From Chryseobacterium sp. CH21 (lineage in GTDB: Bacteria > Bacteroidota > Bacteroidia > Flavobacteriales > Weeksellaceae): a stretch of 64,000 bases of DNA. The stretch covers positions 1-64,000 of the forward strand of contig NZ_QICI01000023.1 of NCBI RefSeq assembly GCF_004119445.1, in the 5' to 3' direction. This document shows positions 34,580 through 45,902 of this stretch, piece after piece. The number at the start of each line of letters is the position of its first letter. The first letter of the stretch is position 1. A model generated the notes under the pieces. That model worked only from the letters and a program-made list of their open reading frames with translations. It had not been told where the DNA came from and did not search any database. The position numbers and the translations under genes were made by a program.

Positions 34580-36334
34580 ATGAAAACACTACAATTATTC
34601 AATGCAGTACTGGCCAGAAAATCTGATGAAAAGCCATTTATTTCTAATGATGGGTTCATCATTGAACCAGATGCTTTATGGGCAAAAAATGAAATCATCT
34701 CTTTTTATACAAAGGAAAAACTGAATGGAAATGATTTGAATAAGACCTTTCATAAATCCTGGGAGAAAATAAAGAATACTTCCAGAATTGATTTATTTTT
34801 TGAACAGATCACTCATTATATTTCAACGTATGGAAGTGATTTCCAAAGTGAAATCTACATTCCCAATGAAATCTTGAATGTTCCTGATATAAAGCTGGTT
34901 TTTAAAGTTATCAAAGCCTACTCTGTGGAAGAAATGCAGGAAAAATGTCTTTCTTTGTTAAGATCAGGTATTGCTTTAAAAGAAGAAACTATTGATGATT
35001 TGCTTTCTATTTTACATACGGAGCTGGAATATGATTTTACCGGAAAAGAAAACATCAGAAATAAAGAAGCGGTTATAAAAATAGCTGATCTTTATGATAT
35101 TTATCCTGAAAATCCGGTTGAGTTTTTCCGTTATGTTATTTATAAAACCACTAACACAACGCTTTTAATTAAAAATGATGATTTGATTGATTTGATCAAG
35201 CAAAGTAACTTCAATCCAACCTATCTGTTTGAAAGCTTTGGAGTGGAAAAAATGGCGGAAATTTTTAACAGATTTAAGCCGTTATTCCTTGCTTATAAAA
35301 ACAGAGCACCAAAAGCGATCAATAAAATATCAAAGTTATCTAAGACTCATCATAAGCCATTGATATCAAATCCTTTGAATGATGCTACCAACACATTACT
35401 GGAAAACAGCGATTGGCATTGGCTGGAAAATGTGACACCGTTTGCGTTATTCAAAGCATTGTCAGCGTGTTACTCAAGAATGTACGGTCAGGATACTTTC
35501 GTTTACAGAGTCCGAAACGGAAAATCATGGACTAAGAAAGGTAAGGAAACTTACGTGAATCAGTTCAATTATGATTTCATTCTGGACTTTTTGAAACTGA
35601 AATATGAAAACCTTTCCGGAAAGAAGTTCTATTTCCCAGAGAATGTAGAATTTGCGTTACCAACTTCCGAAAAGATGTTTGTTGGAAATATTCCTACCGG
35701 AACGCGTTTTTATGGTGATAGACTGGCTGTAGGTATTTATTGGGAAGACCAATGGGGTGCGAATGACCTTGACCTTTCAGGATTGAATATCGCTGGAAAA
35801 ATTGGTTGGAATGCCGCTTATAATCATGGTAACGGACAGTTGATGTACTCAGGAGATATGACGTCTGCTCCCAACGGTGCTGTGGAATATCTTTATGCCA
35901 ATAAAGGTCTTTGTGAACCAACACTTGTCATGAATAACGTTTTCAGTGGAGATGCAAACTGTGGATATAAAATTGTGATCGGAAAAGGAGACGATATTTC
36001 CTATGATTATATGATGAATCCTAATCATCTCTTTGCTGAGGCCAGATGTAATTCTGTTCAGAAGCAAATGATTCTCGGAATGCTGGTAACAAAGAACGAA
36101 AAGCAATGTTTCGTACTGTTGAATTTCGGAGCAGGACATTCACATGTTTCAGGAAATAGCCAGGTTTCCATGATGGCCACCACGGCATTGTATCAGCAAT
36201 GGTATGAAGCCATGCCTTTCAATGAGCTTATCAAAGAACTTGGAGGTGAGATTACCACAGAAAAAGCGGAAGCTGATTTTGATTTCTCACTGGAAAGCCT
36301 GGAGAAAGATAGTTTTATCAGAATTTTTAAATAA
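34580..36334 (+). CDS. Large unknown protein of RNA-repair locus
   Basis: A 584-residue cytosolic protein with no signal peptide. Residues ~1-330 are alpha-helical (SFYTKEKLNGNDLNKTFHKSW, LSLLRSGIALKEETIDDLLSIL), perhaps a HEAT-like solenoid. Residues ~390-560 are beta-rich with GIYWEDQWGANDLDLSGLNI, MYSGDMTSAPNGAVEYLY and FVLLNFGAGHSHVSGNSQ; the DLDLS and SGDMT stretches recall the acidic loops of TerD-type stress proteins, which is only a resemblance. It is not a classical TROVE/Ro60 protein: no MIDAS DxSxS motif is seen. Its place behind rtcB and the hairpin array suggests an RNA-binding or RNA-damage role. Confidence 0.7.
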   Translation: MKTLQLFNAVLARKSDEKPFISNDGFIIEPDALWAKNEIISFYTKEKLNGNDLNKTFHKSWEKIKNTSRIDLFFEQITHYISTYGSDFQSEIYIPNEILNVPDIKLVFKVIKAYSVEEMQEKCLSLLRSGIALKEETIDDLLSILHTELEYDFTGKENIRNKEAVIKIADLYDIYPENPVEFFRYVIYKTTNTTLLIKNDDLIDLIKQSNFNPTYLFESFGVEKMAEIFNRFKPLFLAYKNRAPKAINKISKLSKTHHKPLISNPLNDATNTLLENSDWHWLENVTPFALFKALSACYSRMYGQDTFVYRVRNGKSWTKKGKETYVNQFNYDFILDFLKLKYENLSGKKFYFPENVEFALPTSEKMFVGNIPTGTRFYGDRLAVGIYWEDQWGANDLDLSGLNIAGKIGWNAAYNHGNGQLMYSGDMTSAPNGAVEYLYANKGLCEPTLVMNNVFSGDANCGYKIVIGKGDDISYDYMMNPNHLFAEARCNSVQKQMILGMLVTKNEKQCFVLLNFGAGHSHVSGNSQVSMMATTALYQQWYEAMPFNELIKELGGEITTEKAEADFDFSLESLEKDSFIRIFK

Positions 36335-36402
36335 ATTCCATGACGTCATCTGATGGTATCGGGTGGCGTTTTTTGTGATGACTGGGTTAGGGAAACGTTG
36401 AG

Positions 36403-36597
36403 AACCACCCCGTCAAAAATTCTTTGAATTTTTGCCACCCCTCCGAGGGAGGGGAATTTTCACGTCTTCAGTTGGGATATTGATCAGGATTGTACTGTTT
36501 CTGGCTGTGTGTTTTACAGCATCGTGGCTGGATTCCTACGGAATGACAAACTGTGTGGATAGAACATCATTCCAATTGTGTCATTTCGTAGGAATCT
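36403..36597 (+). repeat. ~200-bp palindromic repeat element, copy D
   Basis: Same order and orientation as copy A: AACCACCCCGTC, AAAATTCTTTGAATTTT, CCCCTCCGAGGGAGGGG, CACGTCTTCAGTTG, spacer, GGATTCCTACGGAATGACA ... GTCATTTCGTAGGAATC. It lies between the convergent unknown gene and cobC and may also end their transcripts. The outer AAACC-RCAAAAG motif of copies B, C and E is absent. Confidence 0.85.
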
Positions 36598-36631
36598 AAA
36601 CAATTCATATCAGTATAGAACTTTCCCAATA

Positions 36632-37186
36632 TTATACATTCATCTTTTTAACACAAAGTATTCCTTCATTCACATTAATAATCACTTTTTTACCATAATC
36701 AATCTGAATACTGAACATATTCTCCAATGGAAACTGAAGTACAGCCTGAAGAATCAGACGAATGACTCCTGCGTGAGTGATAATGAGTACTTTTTCTCCC
36801 TTATCTTTTTGAATCAATTCATTCCAAAAGCTGAGAACCCGGGTTTGCATTTCTAGAAGACTTTCACCGCCTGAAGCTTTTACACTTACAAAATCCTGAT
36901 ACCAAGGATTGATTTCTTCTTCAGGAATATCTGTCCATTTTTTCAGTTCCCAGTTCCCGAAATTCATCTCACGAAGTCTTCCATCTGTCTGATAATCAAA
37001 TGTAAAATATTCGGCTAAACGATAACAGCGTTGAGAAGGACTTGAAATAATTATATCATAATCCTGATCGAGATCCATCGTTTTAAAATCTTCAATATAA
37101 TCTTTTTGTAAAGGCATTTCAGCAAAACCATAACACAGGCTTTCAGGATTTTCTATAGCGGTATGACGGATTACATGAATTTCCAT
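36632..37186 (-). CDS. cobC: Alpha-ribazole phosphatase
   Basis: A 184-residue histidine phosphatase: VIRHTAIENP at the start (catalytic His near residue 7), SSPSQRCYRLAEYF (second Arg pocket), and VLIITHAGVIRLIL (second catalytic His near 140). In cobalamin synthesis it removes the phosphate of alpha-ribazole-5'-phosphate or of cobalamin phosphate. The assignment rests on the overlap of 16 bp with cobS upstream on the same strand; alone it could be a phosphoglycerate-mutase-like phosphatase. The RHT triad replaces the more common RHG, as in other CobC proteins. Confidence 0.85.
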   Translation of the reverse strand: MEIHVIRHTAIENPESLCYGFAEMPLQKDYIEDFKTMDLDQDYDIIISSPSQRCYRLAEYFTFDYQTDGRLREMNFGNWELKKWTDIPEEEINPWYQDFVSVKASGGESLLEMQTRVLSFWNELIQKDKGEKVLIITHAGVIRLILQAVLQFPLENMFSIQIDYGKKVIINVNEGILCVKKMNV

Positions 37187-37953
37187 ACGATGATTGTTCC
37201 TAAATAAAATAAGACTTCACAAACCTGTTGTACGGCACCAAGACAATCGCCTGTATAACCCCCAATATGTTTTTTAAAATACCAGCCCATATACATCTTT
37301 CCCACATACGCGAGCGCAAAAGCAAAAATCAAATGCCAGTCCTGAATAAGGGCAAATGCAATTAAAACACTGATGAATCCTACCAGCAAAGCCATCTTAT
37401 CCAACGGTTTATTCGCTAAAGGTTTTGATTTACTGACATCAATATCAGTTACATACTGATGAGTGTAAATCATCGTTCCCGCAATAAAACGGCTTATCGT
37501 ATGTCCTAAAATGACAATGAGTAAAACTCCCACCGGATTACTCATTCCAAGGGCGTGAATACTATAAAATTTTAAAGCAAAAAGCAAAATGATCCCTATC
37601 GTACCATACGCTCCTACCCGGCTGTCTTTCATAATTGTCAGGATTTTTTCTTTTCCATATCCGCCCCCGAAACTGTCGCACATATCTGTAAAGCCATCTT
37701 CATGAAAAGCTCCAGTCAGCAAAACATTGGAAATCATCATGAGAACAATTCCGATTTCAAGATTAAAAAGCAGTGTAGAAAGATAAAGAACCAAAGCGTT
37801 GATAAACCCTACGATCAAGCCTACCCAGGCAAAATATTTCTGAGATTTATTCATAATCTCACCAGAGTACGGAATGGTAAACGGAACCGGAATTCTTGTG
37901 AAAAACATAAGTGCCGTAGCAAAGTAAATCAATTCATTTTTGAGGTCTTTCAT
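37171..37953 (-). CDS. cobS: Adenosylcobinamide-GDP ribazoletransferase
   Basis: Cobalamin synthase joins adenosylcobinamide-GDP to alpha-ribazole in the inner membrane. The 260-residue product has six or seven hydrophobic helices and the family motifs FFTRIPVP (near 18-25), GAFHEDGFTDMCDSFGGG (metal-binding acidic loop, near 81-98), MKDSRVGAYGTIG and IGGYTGDCLGAVQQV at the end. It overlaps cobC. cobT is 1.2 kb away on the same strand, separated by a lipoprotein gene on the other strand. Confidence 0.94.
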   Translation of the reverse strand: MKDLKNELIYFATALMFFTRIPVPFTIPYSGEIMNKSQKYFAWVGLIVGFINALVLYLSTLLFNLEIGIVLMMISNVLLTGAFHEDGFTDMCDSFGGGYGKEKILTIMKDSRVGAYGTIGIILLFALKFYSIHALGMSNPVGVLLIVILGHTISRFIAGTMIYTHQYVTDIDVSKSKPLANKPLDKMALLVGFISVLIAFALIQDWHLIFAFALAYVGKMYMGWYFKKHIGGYTGDCLGAVQQVCEVLFYLGTIIVWKFM

Positions 37954-38132
37954 CTGTTCTTTTTTAATATAAAAACTGGATTAATCAATTTCCGTAAAAT
38001 TAGGAAAGCTTTCAACAATGGTAAAGAGATCGATTAAAAAAATAAGAAACATGAATCTTATCACCTTCGATTTATCCTTTACATTCGGTAGTATTTATAC
38101 TTTTGTACCGTAATAACCACGAAAAAAATCAA

Positions 38133-39125
38133 ATGAAAAAGTCTTATTTCATTGCATTATGCGCTATGTCCCTGGCTAGCTGTTCAGCTCCGGGTGATGA
38201 ACTGGAAAGTTTAAATGAGTCACAAACTCTTAACGGATCTGCTCCTAACCAATTAGCAAAAGGAGGTTTCAGAGATAATCCGGACACCCCCACTCCTCCT
38301 CCGGCAGGAATCTGGTCAAAATCTTTTTACTTAACCAATCCTATTTACGGATTTTACAGTGATCTGACCAAAAAATATCTGTATAATACTTCTCCTTTAC
38401 CCTCCGAACTTCCTAAATCCTATCCTGGATTAAGCTATTACTTTCAGGAAAGATTATTAGGTTCCGCAGATGGACCGGGTCCGGTCATTACAAGATGGTT
38501 TCATACAGGAAGTAATGATCTGGTATTAACAACTAATCCTAATGAGTTAGTGGGACAAAGTTACTGGGAGAAAAGAGATCTTGGTACCAGCTACAATGGT
38601 GATGAGCCAGGAAGTTTTCCGATTTACAGGTATTTTAATTCTGATAAAAAAACTCACTTCTACACCAGAGATAAGAATGAATTGGGAGATGGAAAAAATG
38701 GATTTGTTTATGAAGGTATTGCTTTCTACTTAAAAGATTCTGAACCTAAAGCATACCGTGTTCGTGACGGGCAGTTTTTCCAGGATAATGCTACAGGAAA
38801 TTTATATATTGTGTTTGAAAGTACATTGAGACGTATCGAATCCTTTGCAGTGATCAATAATCTGTTTGCTGTACAGGGTAAAGCCTATTTGGTATTTAAA
38901 GTAAATATAGAAGATTATACAGGAGAAAGAGGACCTGATATCACTGCAGGAACCCAACTGGTACGAAACACCAATACCGGAAAACTATATTTGGTAGATG
39001 ATGGTTTATACAGATATATTTCTACCATGTTTGTATTTAATGCATACAAATTCAATGAAGGTGCTATTCAAAATAAACCTGTAAGAATGATGTTTACAGG
39101 TAAAGATATTGCACATACTTACTAA
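38133..39125 (+). CDS. DUF5648-type surface lipoprotein
   Basis: The ATG at 38133 is chosen because it gives a lipoprotein signal (MKKSYFIALCAMSLASC, lipid Cys near 17) and because the upstream TTG at 38103 lies inside a promoter box (TACTTTTG). The 330-residue product has a Pro-rich linker (NPDTPTPPPAG) and then repeats of the DUF5648 type, best seen in FPIYRYFNSDKKTHFYTRDKNEL and VYEGIAFYL, with related GFYSDLTKKYLYNT and GNLYIVF...LRRIESF units. Such repeats are found in secreted and surface proteins. It is inserted against the direction of the cob genes. A terminator follows. Confidence 0.82.
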   Translation: MKKSYFIALCAMSLASCSAPGDELESLNESQTLNGSAPNQLAKGGFRDNPDTPTPPPAGIWSKSFYLTNPIYGFYSDLTKKYLYNTSPLPSELPKSYPGLSYYFQERLLGSADGPGPVITRWFHTGSNDLVLTTNPNELVGQSYWEKRDLGTSYNGDEPGSFPIYRYFNSDKKTHFYTRDKNELGDGKNGFVYEGIAFYLKDSEPKAYRVRDGQFFQDNATGNLYIVFESTLRRIESFAVINNLFAVQGKAYLVFKVNIEDYTGERGPDITAGTQLVRNTNTGKLYLVDDGLYRYISTMFVFNAYKFNEGAIQNKPVRMMFTGKDIAHTY

Positions 39126-39144
39126 TTGTCATTAATTTAAGATA

Positions 39145-39170
39145 AAAGGGGCTTCATTGCCCCTTTATTA
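39145..39170. terminator. Terminator between lipoprotein gene and cobT
   Basis: AAAGGGGC pairs with GCCCCTTT around TTCATT, followed by ATTATTTT on the plus strand and by TTATC on the minus strand. It separates two convergent genes. Confidence 0.8.
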
Positions 39171-39180
39171 TTTTCTAAAA

Positions 39181-40191
<1,011 letters not shown>

Positions 40192-40267
40192 TTATAGTTA
40201 TGTTAAATGGAAAAATGCAATATTAGTAAAACGGTGGATATTTTGCAGTGTTTGTTTGTAGTTTTTA

Positions 40268-40455
40268 TTAGCTGGAGGCTAGATGCAGGATGCAGGAAGC
40301 AAGAAGCTAAAAACTACCCTCTCACAAACTCCCTCATCCTTACAACTCTCCTGCTCTCTTACCCTCCCCCCGAATCCCGAAACTCTCAACTCTCAAACTC
40401 TCCCACACTCAAACCCTAAAACCCGTCCCCACGAACCCCGGATCTCGAAACTTAA
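40268..40455. repeat. Period-7 degenerate repeat array H4
   Basis: Fills most of the 330-bp gap before the nucleotidyltransferase gene. A G-rich arm (GCTGGAG, GCTAGAT, GCAGGAT, GCAGGAA, GCAAGAA; 40271-40305) is followed by a long C-rich arm (ACTACCC, TCTCACA, AACTCCC, TCATCCT, CTCTCAA, CTCTCAA, CACACTC and so on). Open frames of 70-78 codons here are accidental products of the repeat. Confidence 0.7.
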
Positions 40456-40461
40456 AAAAGC

Positions 40462-40498
40462 TACGCAAGTACATTACGTACATACCCCCTTACTTTGC
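40462..40498 (+). promoter_or_regulatory. Operator and promoter of nucleotidyltransferase gene
   Basis: TACGCAA-GTACA-TTACGTA (40462-40480) is an inverted repeat with 7-bp arms and a 5-bp spacer, one mismatch between arms. Exactly 9 bp later comes TTACTTTGC (40490-40498), 17 bp before the ATG. This is the same arrangement as at rtcB (32834-32870): T(G/A)CGCAA arms, same gap, same TTACTTTGCAT box. Confidence 0.75.
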
Positions 40499-40509
40499 AT
40501 TATAAATAA

Positions 40510-41268
<759 letters not shown>

Positions 41269-41353
41269 GGATTACGGGAAACCGTAGTTCATTTTTGAGA
41301 AACTATAATGAAATATTAATATATTAGAAAAAACTAAATAATTCTATAAAACG

Positions 41354-43370
41354 ATGAGACTTGTAGCAATATACTTAAAAGACCATTTTTTGTTTTCTGA
41401 CACAATACTAAACCTTGGAGGAAAATACATTTATGATGTTAAATATAAACAAGATAATAAATATGAAATAACCAAAGTTCCAAATACAAATCATATTGAA
41501 AATTTTTGGGGTAATAATATATCATTAGTCTCTGCAATTGTAGGAGAAAATGGATCAGGAAAAACTAGCCTTTTTAAAAACTTAAATAAAACATTTTCTC
41601 CCTATGACAGACAGGATAAAATCTCTAATTCTATTTTTATTTTTGAAAATTTATTAGAAGACAGCTATTGTTATTTCTCTGAAAAATTTGAAATTGATGA
41701 GGTTGCTAAAATTAAGAAGAATGAAATTGAAACAATTTATTATTCTCCTGTTATTGATTATGATTTAACTGATATTAACTCACAAATAAGCATGATACAA
41801 CATCATAGCGAATCAATTTCTACATTTTATATTCAAAATATTCAAAGACATTTATTCTTTCTAAAAAACACAGACCTACTTGAAAATTTAAAAACAAAAT
41901 ATGAACACTTTCCCTCTTATGAAAAATTAACGATCAAAGCAAACCAACTCTATAAAGATGATTTTGAAAGGGTTTACATACAAACAACTATAGGAAATAA
42001 CCTTTACAGAGTTAGAAATGATTTAATGGATAAAGCAAAATATCAACGCTTCTGTTTTGAAAGCGAAAAAGAAGTAGAAGATTTTTTTAATAATAACCAA
42101 GGTTTACAAGAAGAATTAACAAGTATTTGGAGTATATATGAAAGCTCAGAAGAATCTTCTCACCTCCTTCACGATGGAAAAGATTTTAAAAAAAATTTAG
42201 AAGTAAATATTCTATCATTTTTAGTTATCAATGATACCTTTGCAATGAATAATGATAATGGAGGTTACGATTTTAATAAAATTTTGGAAGCAGAAAACTT
42301 TACGGAAAAATTGCATCATTTTTTCAATAAATACATTACTCAAACAAGCAAATCTTTTTATCGAATTTTACTAAAAGGCAAAAATGAACTAAATATTGAA
42401 GATTCTGAAATTTTATTAAAAGAATTAACAGATAATAATAGCCTAAAAAATGGAACTTTTCCTGGTGGATTTAAAATCGAGCCTATCAATAGAATAATAA
42501 AAAATCATATACTTATTTTCAAAAATATACTAGATTTTTATAGACAGATAAATCAACTTATAGATGAAGAATCTACTACAGAAATTGAAGGTGGGCTTGA
42601 AATAGATATTAAGAAGTTAGACTTAGAAGCTTTTAATAAATTTATCAAAACATACGAGTTTCTTAAAGACCAATTAACAGAATCGCTTCCTAATAAAAGT
42701 AGAGATATATTAGAAATTAAATCCACAAAAAAATTATCAACAGGAGAAAAAGCTTTATTAGATTTATATTCTTCAATCTACGATTATTTGAAAAGATTTG
42801 GAGACCATCAATATAATGAAAATTGTATTTTTTTATTAGATGAAGCTGATTTAGGATTTCATCCAGAATGGAAAAAAAATATATTAATGCTCTGACAACC
42901 ACTTTACCTATTCTGATAAATTCGGTAAAAGATAAAATTAAAAACATACAAATTATTTTTACAACACATGACCCTTTGACCCTATCAGATATTCCAAATA
43001 GAAACGTTGCCTATTTGAAAAAGGAAGAGAATAAAACAGAGGTTTTATCAGAAAATGAAAAACCTACAAAATCTTTTGGTGCTAACATTACAGATTTACT
43101 ATCTGATAGTTTCTTTATTAAAGATGGTTTAATGGGTGATTTTGCAAAAGAAAAAATTGAAGAGGTTATTAAATATTTAATGGTAATGAAAGTCCAATAA
43201 CTGAAAATGTTGAAGCAAAAAAAATAATTGGGATTATTGACGAACCAATTCTTAAATACAAATTAGAAGATATGTATTTCGAGAAATTTCCTGAAGAATA
43301 TAACAAAGAAAAAGAGATTGAGGAATTAATGAAAAAAGCACAAGAGTTAGGATTAAATATTCAAAGATAA
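41354..43370 (+). pseudogene. Septu-like ATPase (PtuA type), two frameshifts
   Basis: An OLD/RecF-like ABC ATPase of ~672 residues once two base losses are repaired. Walker A is VGENGSGKTSL (near 62-72); the signature KKLSTGEKALLDL and Walker B CIFLLDEADLGFHPEWKK lie near 455-512; the switch His is in FTTHDP. At the A8 run 42872-42879 one more A gives WKKKYINALTTTL. Near 43175-43181 one more base gives IKYLNGNESPITENVEAKK, and the protein ends ELGLNIQR at 43370. PtuA ATPases form the sensor/scaffold of Septu anti-phage systems. The HNH gene follows after 2 bp. Lower GC than flanking genes suggests recent acquisition. No reverse transcriptase is present, so this is not a retron. Confidence 0.75.
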
Positions 43371-43372
43371 TC

Positions 43373-44269
43373 ATGTTAAACATAAATCCAACAAAAGAAG
43401 CAATTGATTTCCATAATGAAAAAGTTAGTAAGCTATTCAAGGAAACTATTAAAAAGGGATATATATTACGAGAAAAAACTCAAAAAAATCTTGCCTCAGA
43501 ATTTCTGTACTTTTTAGATAGATATAAAGATGAACTAATAAGTGCTAAGCCGGAAAGATTACTTAAAATAAATAAAGAATTCGAAAAGAAGGGGCTATCC
43601 AGTCATCAATTAAAGCTAATAAAAAGTTTTTTTATTCAAACTGGTTATAATAATTTCCCAAATAAAGAATTTTTAAATTTATTAGAAATTGATACCTGTG
43701 TATATTGTAATCGAAACTATACATTAGATTTTGATAAACTTAATAATGCACGAGCCGAGCTTGATCATTGGTTCCCAAAAGAAGATTATCCGATTCTTGC
43801 ATTGAGTTTTTATAATCTAATTCCAAGTTGTCATTCATGTAATCACATTAAACATAATAATGCTCCAGATGGAGGTTGGGACAATGCATTACAAAACATT
43901 AACCATCCATATTTAGATGATAAAACTTCTATATTTTCTTTTAGCTATTTTTTTAGTTCTATTAATCAACCAAAGGCAATCATAAAATCAACTAGTGAAA
44001 AAGCAAAAAGAACTATTGAATTTAATAAAATCGATAAGATTTATGAAACTCAATCTACTAGAGAGCTCAAAGACTTATTAGATTTACGCTATAAATATTC
44101 TCAAAATTATTTAGATAATTTGTTAAACAAAACATTCACAGAAGAATTCTCAATGTCTAAAGAAGAGGCATATAGAATGGTTTTCGGCATAGAAGCTAAA
44201 GAAGAAGATTATCATAAAAGACCTTTTTCAAAATTTAAAAAAGATATTCTTGATGAATTATTAAAGTAG
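43373..44269 (+). CDS. HNH endonuclease (PtuB-like)
   Basis: The 298-residue product has an HNH core with two zinc pairs: C109-VY-C112, then AELDHWFPK (Asp131-His132), and SFYNLIPSCHSCNHIK (Cys153, Cys156, His158). This arrangement, with DHWFPKxxYP and NLIPSCxxCN, is that of PtuB nucleases of Septu. The C-terminal half is helical and may bind the ATPase. It starts 2 bp after the ATPase stop and ends 1 bp before the second nucleotidyltransferase gene, so all are probably on one transcript. Expected role: degrade phage nucleic acid when the ATPase is triggered. Confidence 0.82.
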   Translation: MLNINPTKEAIDFHNEKVSKLFKETIKKGYILREKTQKNLASEFLYFLDRYKDELISAKPERLLKINKEFEKKGLSSHQLKLIKSFFIQTGYNNFPNKEFLNLLEIDTCVYCNRNYTLDFDKLNNARAELDHWFPKEDYPILALSFYNLIPSCHSCNHIKHNNAPDGGWDNALQNINHPYLDDKTSIFSFSYFFSSINQPKAIIKSTSEKAKRTIEFNKIDKIYETQSTRELKDLLDLRYKYSQNYLDNLLNKTFTEEFSMSKEEAYRMVFGIEAKEEDYHKRPFSKFKKDILDELLK

Positions 44270-44270
44270 T

Positions 44271-45362
44271 ATGACCATCCAAGACCTAAAAAATAAAAAC
44301 CTTCTCCTCTTCGAAGCCATTTCCGGAAGCCGGGCTTTTGGGTTGGCAACAGAGAATTCTGATACGGATATCCGAGGGGTGTATTATCTGCCGAAGGAAG
44401 AATTCTTTGGACTGAATTATATTCCGCAGATTTCCAATGAGACAAATGATCTTACCTATTATGAAATAGGAAGGTTTGTAGAGCTGCTTCAGAAAAATAA
44501 TCCTAATATTCTGGAAATTCTGGCAAGTCCGGAGGATTTCATTCAATACAAACATCCGTTGATGGATCTGCTGAAAACTGAAGATTTCCTGTCAAAACTG
44601 TGCAAAGATACCTTTGCAGGCTATGCTGTTTCACAGATCAAAAAGGCAAAGGGTCTCAACAAAAAGATTTTAAATCCGATTGATAAAGAAAGAAAATCAA
44701 TACTGGATTTCTGCTTTATCCTTGATGGACAAGGTTCTGTACCGTTGAAAAAATGGCTGCATGAATTTCCTGTATCTGCAGGGCGGAGTGATCTATCACA
44801 GGAAAATTGCGGTTTGATAAGCATTGATCATACCAAGGGAATGTATGCCTTATTTTATGATGAATCTGGGACATTGGGATATAAGGGAATTATTCAGAAT
44901 GAAGAAGCTAATCAGGTTTCCTTATCATCTGTTCCTAAAGATGAGAAACCGGTTGCCTATCTGTACTGCAATCTGGATGCCTATTCTGTGTATTGCAAAG
45001 ATTACAGGGAATATTGGAAATGGGTTGCTGATCGCAATGAAGACCGCTACAACGTCAATCAGACTCACGGACAGAATTACGACAGCAAGAATATGATGCA
45101 CACCATCCGACTGCTGCAGTCCTGCGAACAGATTTTTAAAACCAATTCTCTGACGATCCGTGTAGAAAACCGTGATGAACTCTTAGATATTAAAGCAGGA
45201 AACCAATCTTATGAAAGCGTCATGCAAAAAGCAGAAACCCTGATACAATCTATAGAAAACCATTATTCCTCTTCCACTCTACCCAACTATCCGGATCTGG
45301 AAAAAACAACAAAAATACTGGTTGAAATAAGAAAAAAGCTATACAATAATGATGAGTTATAA
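44271..45362 (+). CDS. YcgL-type nucleotidyltransferase (2)
   Basis: A 363-residue relative of the nucleotidyltransferase at 40516: FEAISGSRAFGLATENSDTDIRGVYYLP (residues ~13-40) has the GSR start and the SDTD metal motif. The C-terminal half is longer (NQTHGQNYDSKNMMHTIRLL, TIRVENRDELLDIK) than in the first protein. Composition returns to that of the chromosome right after the HNH gene. The two transferases are probably partners in RNA-end processing, separated here by the inserted Septu-like pair. Confidence 0.83.
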   Translation: MTIQDLKNKNLLLFEAISGSRAFGLATENSDTDIRGVYYLPKEEFFGLNYIPQISNETNDLTYYEIGRFVELLQKNNPNILEILASPEDFIQYKHPLMDLLKTEDFLSKLCKDTFAGYAVSQIKKAKGLNKKILNPIDKERKSILDFCFILDGQGSVPLKKWLHEFPVSAGRSDLSQENCGLISIDHTKGMYALFYDESGTLGYKGIIQNEEANQVSLSSVPKDEKPVAYLYCNLDAYSVYCKDYREYWKWVADRNEDRYNVNQTHGQNYDSKNMMHTIRLLQSCEQIFKTNSLTIRVENRDELLDIKAGNQSYESVMQKAETLIQSIENHYSSSTLPNYPDLEKTTKILVEIRKKLYNNDEL

Positions 45363-45389
45363 ATTATGAATGATAAATGATAAGTTATG

Positions 45390-45522
45390 AATAGTGGGAC
45401 TGTTAAACTCCAGCACTCCCACTCTCAAACACTCTCCAACCTAAAACCCTCAAACCTCGTCACCCGAATCCCGAAACTCAAAAAACCCCGCACCAAACTC
45501 TCAAACTCTCTCACTCTACAAC
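45390..45522. repeat. Period-7 degenerate repeat array H5
   Basis: Mainly the C-rich arm in 7-bp steps (ACTCCAG, CACTCCC, ACTCTCA, CTCAAAC, CCCGAAT, CCCGAAA, CACTCTA and so on) directly after the second nucleotidyltransferase gene and up to the stop of the TfoX-N gene. The G-rich arm is short or missing. Confidence 0.65.
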
Positions 45523-45864
45523 TCATCTCTTCGCCGCCTTCGCCAACGGGTTATACTCAAGACAAATTTTAATCCAATATTCAAAATCATCTGCTTTTTT
45601 AAAACCAATGGGTTCTACATAGCAATAGCCATTCAGCTGTTTTCCTTTCATGATCATCGGCAGGAATCCTTCTTTCTCGGAAACCTCTTCTTCCAGTTCG
45701 GGATTGTAGCGGCACATCAGATTATCATGACTGATGTTGATGCACATCTTCCCGTTCACCAGAAAAGACAGCCCGCTGAACATTTTCTTTTCTTCAACTT
45801 CTATATTTTTTTCTATCGAAAGCCGTTCACGTACCCTGTCGGCAAGTTCTGTACTGTAAGCCAT
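45523..45864 (-). CDS. TfoX N-terminal domain protein
   Basis: Starting from the ATG at 45864 (MAYSTELADRVRERL) the 113-residue product matches the TfoX_N domain alone: EEKKMFSGLSFLVNGKMCINI, LMCRYNPE, GKQLNGYCYVEP and a C-terminal WIKICLEYNPLAKAAKR. The frame is open 32 codons further upstream, but that part is not conserved-looking and overlaps a repeat. Full TfoX regulates competence; single-domain forms have no known role. Confidence 0.82.
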   Translation of the reverse strand: MAYSTELADRVRERLSIEKNIEVEEKKMFSGLSFLVNGKMCINISHDNLMCRYNPELEEEVSEKEGFLPMIMKGKQLNGYCYVEPIGFKKADDFEYWIKICLEYNPLAKAAKR

Positions 45865-45902
45865 GATTTCAATTTTTTGACCTATTCCTTTTAGTAATAA
45901 TA

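Noticed and set aside
34580..36334. Protein after rtcB considered as Ro60/TROVE
   Set aside because: No von Willebrand MIDAS motif and no TROVE signature could be seen; left as unknown.
41354..44269. ATPase/HNH pair considered as part of a retron (Ec78 type)
   Set aside because: No reverse transcriptase gene or msr/msd-like RNA is found on either side.
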